DNA of 16,246 nt from Sandarakinorhabdus sp. (GCA_025458465.1 JALOSK010000009.1:1-16246); one strand, 5' to 3'; positions 7,619-14,693 are shown, counted from the first letter of the stretch. Program-made: numbers and translations. The notes: generated by a model not told the origin, from the sequence alone.

Positions 7619-8589
7619 CCCAACTGATCGGCCATCAGGAACAGGTGGCGGCCTTCATGGCGGCCTTCACCACTGGCCGCCCGCACCACGCCTGGCTGCT
7701 GTCCGGGCAGCGCGGCCTGGGCAAGGCGCTGTTCGCTCGCGAAGCCGCCATCTGGCTGCTGAACGGCGCCGTGCCAGGAAGCGGGTTCGGCGTGCCGCCC
7801 GACAGCGAGGCGGCGCGGCTGATGGCGGCAGGATCGCATCTCGATTTCCGGCTGCTGGAACGCACGCCCAACAAGGCCGGCAAGCTGCGCAACGAGATCG
7901 TGATCGGCCAGATCGTGCGCAGGCCCGACAGCGAAGGGCAGCCGCTGCGCGAATTCCTGTCGGGCACGCCGATGCTGGGGCCGCGCCGGGTGGTGTTGAT
8001 CGATGCAGCCGACGACATGAACCGCAACACTGCCAATGCCTTGCTGAAAAGCCTTGAGGAGCCATCGGGGGATACGATCTTCCTCCTTGTCTCCCATTCG
8101 CCGGGGCGGCTGTTGCCCACCATCCGTTCCCGCTGCCGAACCCTGCGCTTCTCGCGCCTGCCCGATGCCGATGTGCGCCGCGTGCTGGCCGACGCCGAAT
8201 TGCCGGGCGAGGATGCCGATCTGCTGGTGCAGTTGGCGCAAGGCTGCCCAGGCCGCGCCGTCGCGCTGGGCGAGGCCGGCATCACCGCGCTGGAACGCGA
8301 TCTGGCCGGATTGGCGGGCTTGCCGGTGGCGCGGGCCAACCCGGCGGCCCTGGGGCTGGCCAAATCGATGGCGCTGAAGGGCAGGGAAGGGCGCTATGCC
8401 GCCCTGCTGGATCGTGTGCCGGCCCTGATTGCAGACCGGGCCAAGGGCCTGCACGGCCCCGCGCGGGATCGCGCCATTGCCGAATATGAAGCCGCCAGCA
8501 AGCTGGCACGCGAGGCCATGCCGCTGCAGCTTGAGCCTTCGCAGGTGGCCTGGCGCCTGGCCATGCATCTGGCGGCGGTTCCGGCCTGA
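7615..8589 (+). CDS. holB: DNA polymerase III delta' subunit (clamp loader)
   Basis: 324-residue AAA+ clamp-loader subunit that helps load the beta sliding clamp. It begins at an ATGA overlap with tmk. The N-terminus has the Walker-A-like GQRGLGKA (31-38), which keeps the lysine that enteric delta' lacks. The central segment NALLKSLEEPSGDTIFLLVSHS and the sensor/arginine-finger motif SRC (in PTIRSRCRTLRFSRL) are characteristic. The usual zinc module with four cysteines after the first helix is absent; the corresponding segment (NGAVPGSGFGVPPDSEAA) has no cysteine. The C-terminal collar domain is recognisable but poorly conserved. Family assignment is firm; absence of the zinc module is directly visible and probably normal for this lineage. 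Confidence 0.93.
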   Translation: MTQLIGHQEQVAAFMAAFTTGRPHHAWLLSGQRGLGKALFAREAAIWLLNGAVPGSGFGVPPDSEAARLMAAGSHLDFRLLERTPNKAGKLRNEIVIGQIVRRPDSEGQPLREFLSGTPMLGPRRVVLIDAADDMNRNTANALLKSLEEPSGDTIFLLVSHSPGRLLPTIRSRCRTLRFSRLPDADVRRVLADAELPGEDADLLVQLAQGCPGRAVALGEAGITALERDLAGLAGLPVARANPAALGLAKSMALKGREGRYAALLDRVPALIADRAKGLHGPARDRAIAEYEAASKLAREAMPLQLEPSQVAWRLAMHLAAVPA

Positions 8590-8617
8590 TTTGCCACGCT
8601 TGAAACGCCGCCGCTTC

Positions 8618-8637
8618 TGCCGCATTGCGCTGCGGCA
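8618..8637 (+). promoter_or_regulatory. Hairpin abutting the metG start codon
   Basis: GCCGCA (8619-8624) pairs with TGCGGC (8631-8636) around the loop TTGCGC; T8618 can also pair with A8637, the first base of the metG start codon. The stem occupies the position where a Shine-Dalgarno site would lie and none is visible there. There is no T-run, so it is not a terminator. A role in controlling metG translation is inferred only. Confidence 0.4.
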
Positions 8638-10157
8638 TGAGCACGCCCCGTTTCTATGTCACCACCGCCATCGCCTATCCCAATGGCCGCCCGCACATGG
8701 GCCATGCCTATGAAGCGATCGCCACCGATGTCATCGCCCGCTTCAAGCGGCTCGATGGCTTTGATGTGCGCTTCCTGACCGGCACCGACGAACATGGCCT
8801 GAAGATCGACCAGGCCGCCCGCGCCGCCGGGAAGGCGCCAAAGGCCTATGTCGATGAAATGGTCGCGCCATTCCAGGCCTTGGATGATGCGCTGGGCATC
8901 AGCTACAGCCGCTTCATCCGCACCACCGATGCCGATCACAAGGCGCTGGTGCAGGCGCTGTGGCAGCGCATGGCCGCCAATGGCGACCTGTATCTGGGCC
9001 GCTACGAAGGCTGGTACTCGGTCCGCGACGAGGCCTATTACGATGAAGCCGAACTGGTGACCGGCGAGGATGGCGCCAAGCTCTCGCCGCAGGGCACGCC
9101 GGTGGAATGGACGGTGGAGGAAAGCTGGTTCTTCCGGCTCTCCCGCTACCAGCAACCGCTGCTCGACCTGTATGACAGCCAGCCCGGTTTCATTCAGCCA
9201 ACAAGCCGTTTCAACGAGATGCGCGCCTTTGTTGCCGGCGGGCTTTCGGATTTGTCGGTCAGCCGCACATCGTTCAGCTGGGGCATAAAGGTGCCAGGTG
9301 ACGAGCGCCACGTGATGTATGTGTGGCTGGACGCGCTGGCCAATTATCTCACCGGCGCAGGCGGGCTTGATGGCGAATGGTGGCCGGCCGATCTGCACGT
9401 CGTTGGCAAGGATGTCGTTCGCTTCCACACCGTCTATTGGCCGGCGTTCCTGATGTCGGCCGGCGTGGCGCTGCCCAAGGCCGTGTTCGGCCACGGTTTC
9501 CTGCTCAACCGCGGCGAGAAGATGTCGAAATCATTGGGCAATGTCGTGGATCCGGCCGAGATGGCAACGCGCTTCGGTGTCGACCGGCTGCGCTGGTTCC
9601 TGTGCCGTGAAGTCGCCTTCGGGGACGACGGCAGCTATTCCGACGAGGCCATCGTTGAGCGCACCAACGCCGATCTGGCCAACGGCATCGGCAATCTGGC
9701 GCAGCGCAGCCTGTCGATGGTGGCCAAGAACCTGAACGGCATGATGCCCCAGCGCGGCGAGCCGGGCGAAACCGAGGTGCGCCTGAAAGAAGCCTTTCTC
9801 GCCGGGACCGATGCCTATTTCGCTGCCATGAATGGCCTGGCGCTGCACAAGGCGCTGGATGCGCTGATGGGGATGGTGACTGCCGCCAACGGCTATTTCG
9901 CCGAAAACGCCCCCTGGGCATTGGCGAAGACGGATACGGCGCGCATGGCCGAAGTGCTGGCGGCAACGCTGGATGCCACGCGCCGGATCGTGTTGCTGGC
10001 CCAGCCCTTCATTCCAGACAGCACAAACCGCCTGCTCGATCAACTTGGCGTGGCAGCCGATGCACGTGATTTCAGTGCATTGAATTCACCCGTTGAGGCA
10101 GGCTTGGAACTGCCTTCTCCGGCGGGCGTGTTCCCACGCATCACGATCGAGGCCTGA
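8637..10157 (+). CDS. metG: Methionyl-tRNA synthetase
   Basis: 506-residue class I aminoacyl-tRNA synthetase that charges tRNA-Met. The HIGH-type motif is HMGH (20-23, within YPNGRPHMGHAY) and KMSKS is at 295-299. The zinc-knuckle cysteine motifs of the longer MetRS type are absent from the connective-peptide region (YSVRDEAYYDEAEL), and no C-terminal tRNA-binding/dimerisation domain follows the anticodon-binding helices, so it belongs to the short alphaproteobacterial MetRS form. The ATG at 8637 was chosen because STPRFYVTTAIAYPNG aligns with the usual N-terminus; a TTG at 8625 would add only four residues and lies in a hairpin loop. No Shine-Dalgarno is seen in the 47-base gap after holB. 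The GTG of tatD follows three bases after the stop. Confidence 0.97.
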   Translation: MSTPRFYVTTAIAYPNGRPHMGHAYEAIATDVIARFKRLDGFDVRFLTGTDEHGLKIDQAARAAGKAPKAYVDEMVAPFQALDDALGISYSRFIRTTDADHKALVQALWQRMAANGDLYLGRYEGWYSVRDEAYYDEAELVTGEDGAKLSPQGTPVEWTVEESWFFRLSRYQQPLLDLYDSQPGFIQPTSRFNEMRAFVAGGLSDLSVSRTSFSWGIKVPGDERHVMYVWLDALANYLTGAGGLDGEWWPADLHVVGKDVVRFHTVYWPAFLMSAGVALPKAVFGHGFLLNRGEKMSKSLGNVVDPAEMATRFGVDRLRWFLCREVAFGDDGSYSDEAIVERTNADLANGIGNLAQRSLSMVAKNLNGMMPQRGEPGETEVRLKEAFLAGTDAYFAAMNGLALHKALDALMGMVTAANGYFAENAPWALAKTDTARMAEVLAATLDATRRIVLLAQPFIPDSTNRLLDQLGVAADARDFSALNSPVEAGLELPSPAGVFPRITIEA

Positions 10158-10160
10158 TCC

Positions 10161-10928
10161 GTGCTGATCGACAGCCATTGCCACCTCAATTACGCCAGCC
10201 TTGGCGAGGATGTGCCCGGTGTGCTGGCCCGCGCCCGCAGTGCCGGCGTTGGCGGCTTTCTGGCCATTTCCTGCCGGGTGAGCGAGTGGGACGGGGTGAT
10301 CGCCATCGCCGACGCAAATGACGGCGTATGGGCCAGTGTGGGCATCCACCCACACGAAGCCGACGAGCATCCCGACACCGATGCCGCCACGTTGATCGCG
10401 GCCGCGGCCCACCCCAAGGTCATTGCCATCGGCGAAACCGGCCTCGATTATTATTACGACAAGTCGGATCGGGAGCGGCAGAAAACCAGTTTCCGCAGCC
10501 ACATCCAGGCCGCGCGCGCCACCGGCCTGCCCTTGATCGTCCACACCCGCGATGCCGAACCCGATACGCTGGCGCTGTTGAAGGAGGCAGGCGAGGGGCC
10601 GCTGACCGGTGTGATCCATTGCTTCACGGCCAGCCAGGCCTTTGCAGAAGAAGCACTTGCACTGGGTTTCTATATCAGTCTTTCCGGCATCGTGACCTTC
10701 AAGAACGCCCGCGACCTGCAGGACACCGCCAAGACCATCCCGGCGGACCGCCTGCTGGTGGAAACAGACGCGCCCTATCTCGCGCCCGTGCCGATGCGCG
10801 GCAAGACCTGCGAGCCGGCCTTCGTGACCCACACGGCGCGTTTCCTGGCCGATCTGCGCGGTGAAACGCTGGAGCAACTGGCGGCAACCACCACGGCCAA
10901 TTTCCACGCGCTGTTCACCAAGGCCTGA
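10161..10928 (+). CDS. tatD: TatD family metal-dependent DNase/hydrolase
   Basis: 255-residue TIM-barrel metallo-hydrolase; TatD proteins act as 3'-5' exonucleases on DNA and RNA and are linked to repair. Metal ligands typical of the family are visible: H6 and H8 (DSHCHLNY), E92 (GETGLDYYYD), H128 (VHTRD), H153 (IHCFTAS) and D203 (ETDAPYLAPVP), with the conserved MRGKTCEPAFV after it. The start is GTG at 10161, three bases after the metG stop, with GAGG at 10149-10152 inside the end of metG. A 14-base gap separates it from the next gene. The metG-tatD-metallo-hydrolase triplet is common in alphaproteobacteria. Confidence 0.96.
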   Translation: MLIDSHCHLNYASLGEDVPGVLARARSAGVGGFLAISCRVSEWDGVIAIADANDGVWASVGIHPHEADEHPDTDAATLIAAAAHPKVIAIGETGLDYYYDKSDRERQKTSFRSHIQAARATGLPLIVHTRDAEPDTLALLKEAGEGPLTGVIHCFTASQAFAEEALALGFYISLSGIVTFKNARDLQDTAKTIPADRLLVETDAPYLAPVPMRGKTCEPAFVTHTARFLADLRGETLEQLAATTTANFHALFTKA

Positions 10929-10942
10929 GCAGGCGGGCTGCG

Positions 10943-11722
10943 ATGCGCGTCACCATCCTTGGCTGCGGCACTTCCAGCGGCGTGCCCCGCATCGGCGGGC
11001 CGGATGGCGCCGGCAACTGGGGCCTGTGCGATCCCGCCAACCCCAGGAACCGCCGCCGCCGCGTGTCGATCCTGGTCGAAGCCGCGGGCAAGCGTGTGCT
11101 GGTGGATTGCGGGCCGGATTGCCGCGAACAATTGCTGTCGGCCCGCGTGGCGCATCTGGATGCGGTGATCATCACCCATGATCACGCCGATCATGCCCAC
11201 GGCATCGATGATCTGCGGCAGGTGTTCCACGCCATGGGCCGCCCCGTCGATGTGTGGGCCAGCGCCGAGACCTTCGCGGTGCTGACATCGCGCTTCGATT
11301 ATGTGTTCGACGGCGCACCCGGCTATCCCGCCACCTGCCGCGCGCACACGATCACCGGCCCGTTCATGCTAGGCGATCTGCAGGTGACGCCGTTTCCACA
11401 GTTGCACGGCGACATTGAATCAACCGGCGTGCGTTTTGATCATGATGCAAAGTCTGCCGCCTATTCCACTGATGTGAAAGGCTTTGATGCCCGCGCCGAA
11501 GCCGCGTTGACGGGCCTTGATCTGTGGGTGGTGGATGCGCTGCGCCGTGAACCGCACCCGACGCACAGCCATCTGGCGCAGACGCTGGACTGGATTGCCC
11601 AGTGGCAACCCAGGGCTGCCTTGCTGACCCACATGGATCAATCGATGGACTATGCCACCTTGTGCGCGGAACTGCCCGCCGGCGTCATGCCGGCATTTGA
11701 TGGCCAGATGATCGACCTATAG
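10943..11722 (+). CDS. Metallo-beta-lactamase-fold hydrolase, PhnP-like
   Basis: 259-residue MBL-fold enzyme. The N-terminus MRVTILGCGTSSGVPRIGG and the metal motif THDHADH (H79, D80? pattern HxHxDH at 79-84) are those of the PhnP-like branch, whose characterised member hydrolyses a cyclic phosphodiester of ribose; other relatives act on nucleic acids. The segment WGLCDPANPRNRRRR is typical of this subgroup and contributes a cysteine. Further candidate ligands are LHGD (near 11404-11415), STDVKG (near 11467-11484) and LLTHMD near the C-terminus. No phosphonate genes are nearby, so a true PhnP role is unlikely; position after tatD hints at nucleic-acid or nucleotide processing, which is inference. 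The TAG stop is part of a palindromic CTATAG shared with the convergent transporter gene. Confidence 0.9.
   Translation: MRVTILGCGTSSGVPRIGGPDGAGNWGLCDPANPRNRRRRVSILVEAAGKRVLVDCGPDCREQLLSARVAHLDAVIITHDHADHAHGIDDLRQVFHAMGRPVDVWASAETFAVLTSRFDYVFDGAPGYPATCRAHTITGPFMLGDLQVTPFPQLHGDIESTGVRFDHDAKSAAYSTDVKGFDARAEAALTGLDLWVVDALRREPHPTHSHLAQTLDWIAQWQPRAALLTHMDQSMDYATLCAELPAGVMPAFDGQMIDL
11717..11722. other. CTATAG: shared stop for two convergent genes
   Basis: The palindrome CTATAG gives TAG to the plus-strand metallo-hydrolase (11720-11722) and TAG to the minus-strand transporter (11719-11717). The genes therefore overlap by six bases, with no room for a bidirectional hairpin terminator between them. 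Confidence 0.85.
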
Positions 11723-12721
11723 CGCCAACCGCGCGAAGGCGAGGGCGGCGGCGAGGCTGGCGACGCTGGCCAGCACGCCAACCAGCAGGGGCTTTGGCCC
11801 AGCCCTGACCAGTTCTGCCAACGGTGACCGCATGGCCGTTGCCGCGATGGACACGGCAAGCAGCCAGCTGGACAGAGTGGCTGCAAGATCAGAGAGTTCG
11901 ACTGGGATCATGCCCGTTGAATTGACACCGGCCACCGCGAAAAAGCCGATGACGAACCATGGCAACAAGGGCGCAGCGCGGGAACTTCCGGCCTCGGCCG
12001 GACTGCGGTGGAACGCCATGGCCACCAGCGCCAGCACCGGCGCCAGCAGCGCCACCCGGGCCATCTTGACGATGGTGGCGGTCTGCCCGGCCGTTTCCGA
12101 GACGGCATAACCGGCGCCCAGGGTTTGCGCGACATCGTGGATGGCAGCGCCCAGCACGAAGCCCGATTGCACATCATCCAGCCCAACCCACTGACAAATG
12201 GCGGGATACAGGATCAATGCCACGCTGCTCATCACCGACGTAGCGACCAGCACCAAAGTCAATTCCGCTTCCCGGATGCGCTGGCCCAGCGTGGCGGCAA
12301 GTGCCATGGCCGCCGATGCGCCGCAGATGCCAACCGCGCCGCCCGACAAGGCGCCGAAGGCAGCGCCCAGGCCCAGCAGACGCGCCGCCAGCACGCCAAC
12401 GCCAATGGCCACCGCAACAATGCTGACAACCGCGATCAGCGAAGCCGGGCCGAGCGCCAGCATCTGATCCAGCGTGACCCGCGCGCCAACCAGCACGATG
12501 GCCCAGCGCAACAATTCGCGGCTGGCAAAGCCCAGGCCGGGTGCGAGGCGGGCGTTGCTGCCCACCGCGTTCAGCGCCAACCCAATCAACAAGGCCAGCA
12601 GCGTGAGTGGCGCTTCATAACGATCGGCCAGCACGGCAGCGGCCAACGCAGCCAGCAGCGCCACGATCACGCCGGGGGCATGATCGCGCCAGCGTGCGCC
12701 GGAGTGCTGGGAGGCTGCCAT
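11717..12721 (-). CDS. YeiH/UPF0324 family putative sulfate exporter, multi-pass membrane protein
   Basis: 334-residue integral membrane protein with about nine or ten hydrophobic segments. The conserved family stretches are GGAVGICGASAAMALA and GAAIHDVAQTLGAGYAVS, typical of the YeiH/UPF0324 (putative sulfate exporter) family. The substrate is not established for most members; sulfate, taurine-derived anions or cysteine-related export have been suggested. The N-terminus (MAASQHSGARWRD) is short and charged and leads into the first segment. No good Shine-Dalgarno is seen before the ATG at 12721. It runs divergently from the epoxide hydrolase gene and convergently onto the metallo-hydrolase gene, so it is a single-gene unit. 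A LysR-type regulator gene often accompanies this family, but none is in the window. Confidence 0.9.
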   Translation of the reverse strand: MAASQHSGARWRDHAPGVIVALLAALAAAVLADRYEAPLTLLALLIGLALNAVGSNARLAPGLGFASRELLRWAIVLVGARVTLDQMLALGPASLIAVVSIVAVAIGVGVLAARLLGLGAAFGALSGGAVGICGASAAMALAATLGQRIREAELTLVLVATSVMSSVALILYPAICQWVGLDDVQSGFVLGAAIHDVAQTLGAGYAVSETAGQTATIVKMARVALLAPVLALVAMAFHRSPAEAGSSRAAPLLPWFVIGFFAVAGVNSTGMIPVELSDLAATLSSWLLAVSIAATAMRSPLAELVRAGPKPLLVGVLASVASLAAALAFARLAL

Positions 12722-12773
12722 GCCAAAGCGTTAGGGGGTGCCGGCCTGTTCGCCAAGGGGGGCTCGGGCTCGA

Positions 12774-12814
12774 TCAATGATATTATACATAATATATATT
12801 ATCGATATTATTGA
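12774..12814. repeat. AT-rich imperfect palindrome with perfect 14-bp core
   Basis: The core ATAATATATATTAT (12789-12802) is a perfect palindrome. Outside it, TCAATGATAT (12774-12783) matches the complement of ATATTATTGA (12805-12814) at nine of ten positions, and GATATTAT occurs as a direct repeat at 12779 and 12804. The layout resembles an operator or a melting-prone promoter core. The binding protein is unknown. Confidence 0.65.
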
Positions 12815-12821
12815 GACAGGC

Positions 12822-12835
12822 ATGTGCGTGCACAT
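12822..12835. repeat. Inverted repeat ATGTGC-GT-GCACAT
   Basis: Two perfect 6-base arms are separated by two bases. The size and spacing suit a homodimeric helix-turn-helix regulator; it sits eight bases past the AT-rich palindrome and 75 bases before the epoxide hydrolase start. Function is inferred. Confidence 0.5.
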
Positions 12836-12853
12836 CCCTGTTCCCTTTCGGGC

Positions 12854-12873
12854 TTGCCAAGGCCATTTGGCAA
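12854..12873. repeat. Inverted repeat TTGCCAA-N6-TTGGCAA
   Basis: Perfect 7-base arms surround GGCCAT. It could be a 20-bp operator or, if transcribed, a leader hairpin 37 bases before the epoxide hydrolase start. No T-run follows, so it is not a terminator. Confidence 0.55.
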
Positions 12874-12909
12874 CGGGCAATCCTGCAAGCCCAACACAGG
12901 AATGATCCC

Positions 12910-13866
12910 ATGCACGCGATGACTGTCAGCAACGGCGAGATTGCTCTGAACGTGGTGATTGCGGGACCAGAGACCAGCGACGAACCGCCGATCCTGTGCG
13001 TGCACGGCTGGCCAGAGCTTTCGCACAGCTGGCGCCACCAGCTTGCGCATTTTGCTGCTGCCGGCCGCCGCATCGCTGCAATGGACGTGCGCGGTTATGG
13101 CGGCAGCAGCAAGCCGGCCCCAGTGTCTGCCTACACGCTTTCGGCCCTGGCGTCTGATGTGGCCGCTGTCATCGATGCGCTGGGCGGCCGTGCCATCCTG
13201 TTTGGCCATGATTGGGGCGCGCCAATCGTGTGGAACACGGCGCTGCGCCATCCCGAACGCGTCGCGGCGGTTGCCGGCCTCAGTGTGCCGTTCACGCCGT
13301 GGGGCGAAACCCGCTTCCTGGATGTGATGCGGGCCATGCACGCTGGCAAATTCTTCTATCAATTCTATTTCATGGCGGAAGGCGTGGCGGAAGCAGAGCT
13401 TTCAGCCGATCCGGACGCGCTGGTGAAAATCTATCACGCGCTGTCGGGCGGCAACCCCAAACCGGGCTTCGGCCGCAAGGGCCCGGATGCCACACTGCTG
13501 GAGGATGTTGCCCTGCCCGACCCAACGCCGGCCTGGCTGCCGCCGGAAGATCTGGCGGTGTACAAGGCGGCCTTTGCTGCCGGCGGCTGGCGCGGCCCGA
13601 TCAATCGATATCGCGCGCAAGACATTGATTTTGATGAAGCCATCCCGCTACGTGGGAAATTGATCCAGCAGCCTGCCGCCTTCATCGCCGGCACGCGCGA
13701 TCCGGTGCGCCATTTCGCGCCGGGCATGGATGCCTTTGCCAGCGCCGGCGCCGGTTGCGCGGATTTTCGCGGCACCACCCTCATCGAAGGCGCCGGCCAC
13801 TGGGTGCAGCAGGAAGCGCCAGCGGCCACCAATGCCGCCCTCGCCGCCTTCGTGGGCAGCCTGTGA
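12910..13866 (+). CDS. Alpha/beta hydrolase, soluble epoxide hydrolase type
   Basis: 318-residue alpha/beta hydrolase whose motifs fit epoxide hydrolases. The oxyanion motif is HGWPE (32-36), the nucleophile is D101 in GHDWG, the acid is probably D264 (GTRDPV) and the base is H297 (GAGHWVQQEAP). Two lid tyrosines that polarise the epoxide oxygen are present: Y153 in FYF, followed by GVAEAEL, and Y234 in GPINRYR, where the usual NWYR reads NRYR. With Asp rather than Ser as nucleophile it could also be compared with haloalkane dehalogenases, but the two lid tyrosines favour epoxide hydrolysis; the natural substrate is unknown. The ATG at 12910 was chosen because AGGA lies eight bases upstream; ATG 12919 is an alternative. 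No signal peptide, so cytoplasmic. The stop overlaps the mazG GTG. Confidence 0.9.
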   Translation: MHAMTVSNGEIALNVVIAGPETSDEPPILCVHGWPELSHSWRHQLAHFAAAGRRIAAMDVRGYGGSSKPAPVSAYTLSALASDVAAVIDALGGRAILFGHDWGAPIVWNTALRHPERVAAVAGLSVPFTPWGETRFLDVMRAMHAGKFFYQFYFMAEGVAEAELSADPDALVKIYHALSGGNPKPGFGRKGPDATLLEDVALPDPTPAWLPPEDLAVYKAAFAAGGWRGPINRYRAQDIDFDEAIPLRGKLIQQPAAFIAGTRDPVRHFAPGMDAFASAGAGCADFRGTTLIEGAGHWVQQEAPAATNAALAAFVGSL

Positions 13867-14693
13867 GCCCGCCCCTGTCCCTCGCCCGGATTGCCAGCAT
13901 CATGGCGCGCCTGCGCGATCCCGAACGGGGCTGCCCGTGGGATCTCGCGCAGGATTTCGACACGATCGCGCCTTACACGATCGAGGAAGCCTATGAGGTG
14001 GCAGAGGCCATCGCCCACCGTGACATGGCCGAGTTGAAGAAGGAGCTGGGCGATCTGTTGTTCCAGGTGGTGTTCCACAGCCGCATGGCCGAGGAAGCCG
14101 GCCATTTTACCCTGGATGACGTGGTGACGGCGCTGTGCGAGAAGATGGAGCGGCGCCACCCGCACATCTTCGGTGATGGCCAACGGGCCGAAGACGCCGA
14201 AGCCCAGAAGGCCGAATGGGAACGCATCAAGGCCGAGGAACGCGCCGTTGCTGGCAAGCCTGACAAGCCGGTATCGGCGCTCGATGGCGTGGCAACCGCC
14301 CTTCCCGCCCTCCTGCGCGCCGAAAAGCTGCAGGCACGGGCCGCGCGTGTCGGCTTCGAGTGGCCCGATGTATCAGGCGTGCGCGCCAAGCTGGACGAGG
14401 AAATCGCCGAGTTCGATGCTGCCGCCAGTGATGCCGAGCGAGCCGAGGAAATGGGCGACGTGCTGTTCGTCCTGGCCAATCTGGCGCGCCGCCACGGTAT
14501 CGATCCGGAAGCTGCCCTGCGCGCCGGCAATGCCAAGTTCGAACGCCGTTTCAAGGCGATGGAAGCATTGGCGGGACCGGATTTCCCCAACCTGCCACTC
14601 GATGAGCAGGAGCGTTACTGGCAGCTGGTGAAGGCGGCCGAACGCCGCCAGGCATTGATTGCGATGCAGCGGTCACGGCCGCCCAGATCCTGA
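13863..14693 (+). CDS. mazG: Nucleoside triphosphate pyrophosphohydrolase MazG
   Basis: 276-residue all-alpha NTP pyrophosphatase that hydrolyses (d)NTPs to NMP and PPi, a house-cleaning and stress-response role. It has two MazG domains. The first has GCPWD, EEAYE (41-45) and ELGD (61-64); the second has EEIAE (179-183) and EMGD (196-199), so both Mg-binding helices look intact. The signature ERRHPHIFGD lies between. The GTG at 13863 overlaps the preceding stop (GTGA) and gives LARIASIMARLRDPERGCPWD, matching the family N-terminus; ATG 13902 would cut into it. The C-terminus runs about 15 residues past the usual end (AERRQALIAMQRSRPPRS), and this extension lies on the opposite strand of the prmC 3' end. 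Confidence 0.96.
   Translation: MSPPLSLARIASIMARLRDPERGCPWDLAQDFDTIAPYTIEEAYEVAEAIAHRDMAELKKELGDLLFQVVFHSRMAEEAGHFTLDDVVTALCEKMERRHPHIFGDGQRAEDAEAQKAEWERIKAEERAVAGKPDKPVSALDGVATALPALLRAEKLQARAARVGFEWPDVSGVRAKLDEEIAEFDAAASDAERAEEMGDVLFVLANLARRHGIDPEAALRAGNAKFERRFKAMEALAGPDFPNLPLDEQERYWQLVKAAERRQALIAMQRSRPPRS
14615..14693. other. 79-base convergent coding overlap of mazG and prmC
   Basis: The plus-strand mazG stop (TGA 14691-14693) lies 79 bases beyond the minus-strand prmC stop (TAA, complement of 14615-14617). Both proteins carry C-terminal extensions made only of this shared segment. No intrinsic terminator is seen, so the two messages should have complementary 3' ends. Confidence 0.85.

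Larger units (their letters stand above)
12722..12909. promoter_or_regulatory. Divergent intergenic region with three inverted repeats
   Basis: This 188-base region separates the minus-strand transporter and plus-strand epoxide hydrolase genes and holds no convincing gene. It contains an AT-rich island around 12774-12814 in an otherwise GC-rich window, then two further dyads (12822-12835 and 12854-12873). Promoters for both directions must lie here. On the minus strand a TATAAT (complement of 12782-12787) lies about 60 bases before the transporter start, without a recognisable -35. No clear plus-strand promoter could be fixed. Confidence 0.6.

Noticed and set aside
7309..8625. Antisense open frame of 438 codons opposite tmk and holB
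   Set aside because: No domain signature and no ribosome site; a shadow of two conserved genes.
8625..8636. TTG 8625 as start of metG
   Set aside because: It adds four residues not seen in the family and sits in a hairpin loop without a ribosome site.
12008..12814. Plus-strand open frame of 268 codons opposite the transporter gene
   Set aside because: Sequence is a Gln/Arg/His-rich shadow; the minus strand encodes clear family motifs and membrane segments.
12811..12909. N-terminal extension of the epoxide hydrolase from a GTG at 12811
   Set aside because: The extension runs through two inverted repeats, lacks homology to the family, and the ATG at 12910 has a well-placed AGGA.
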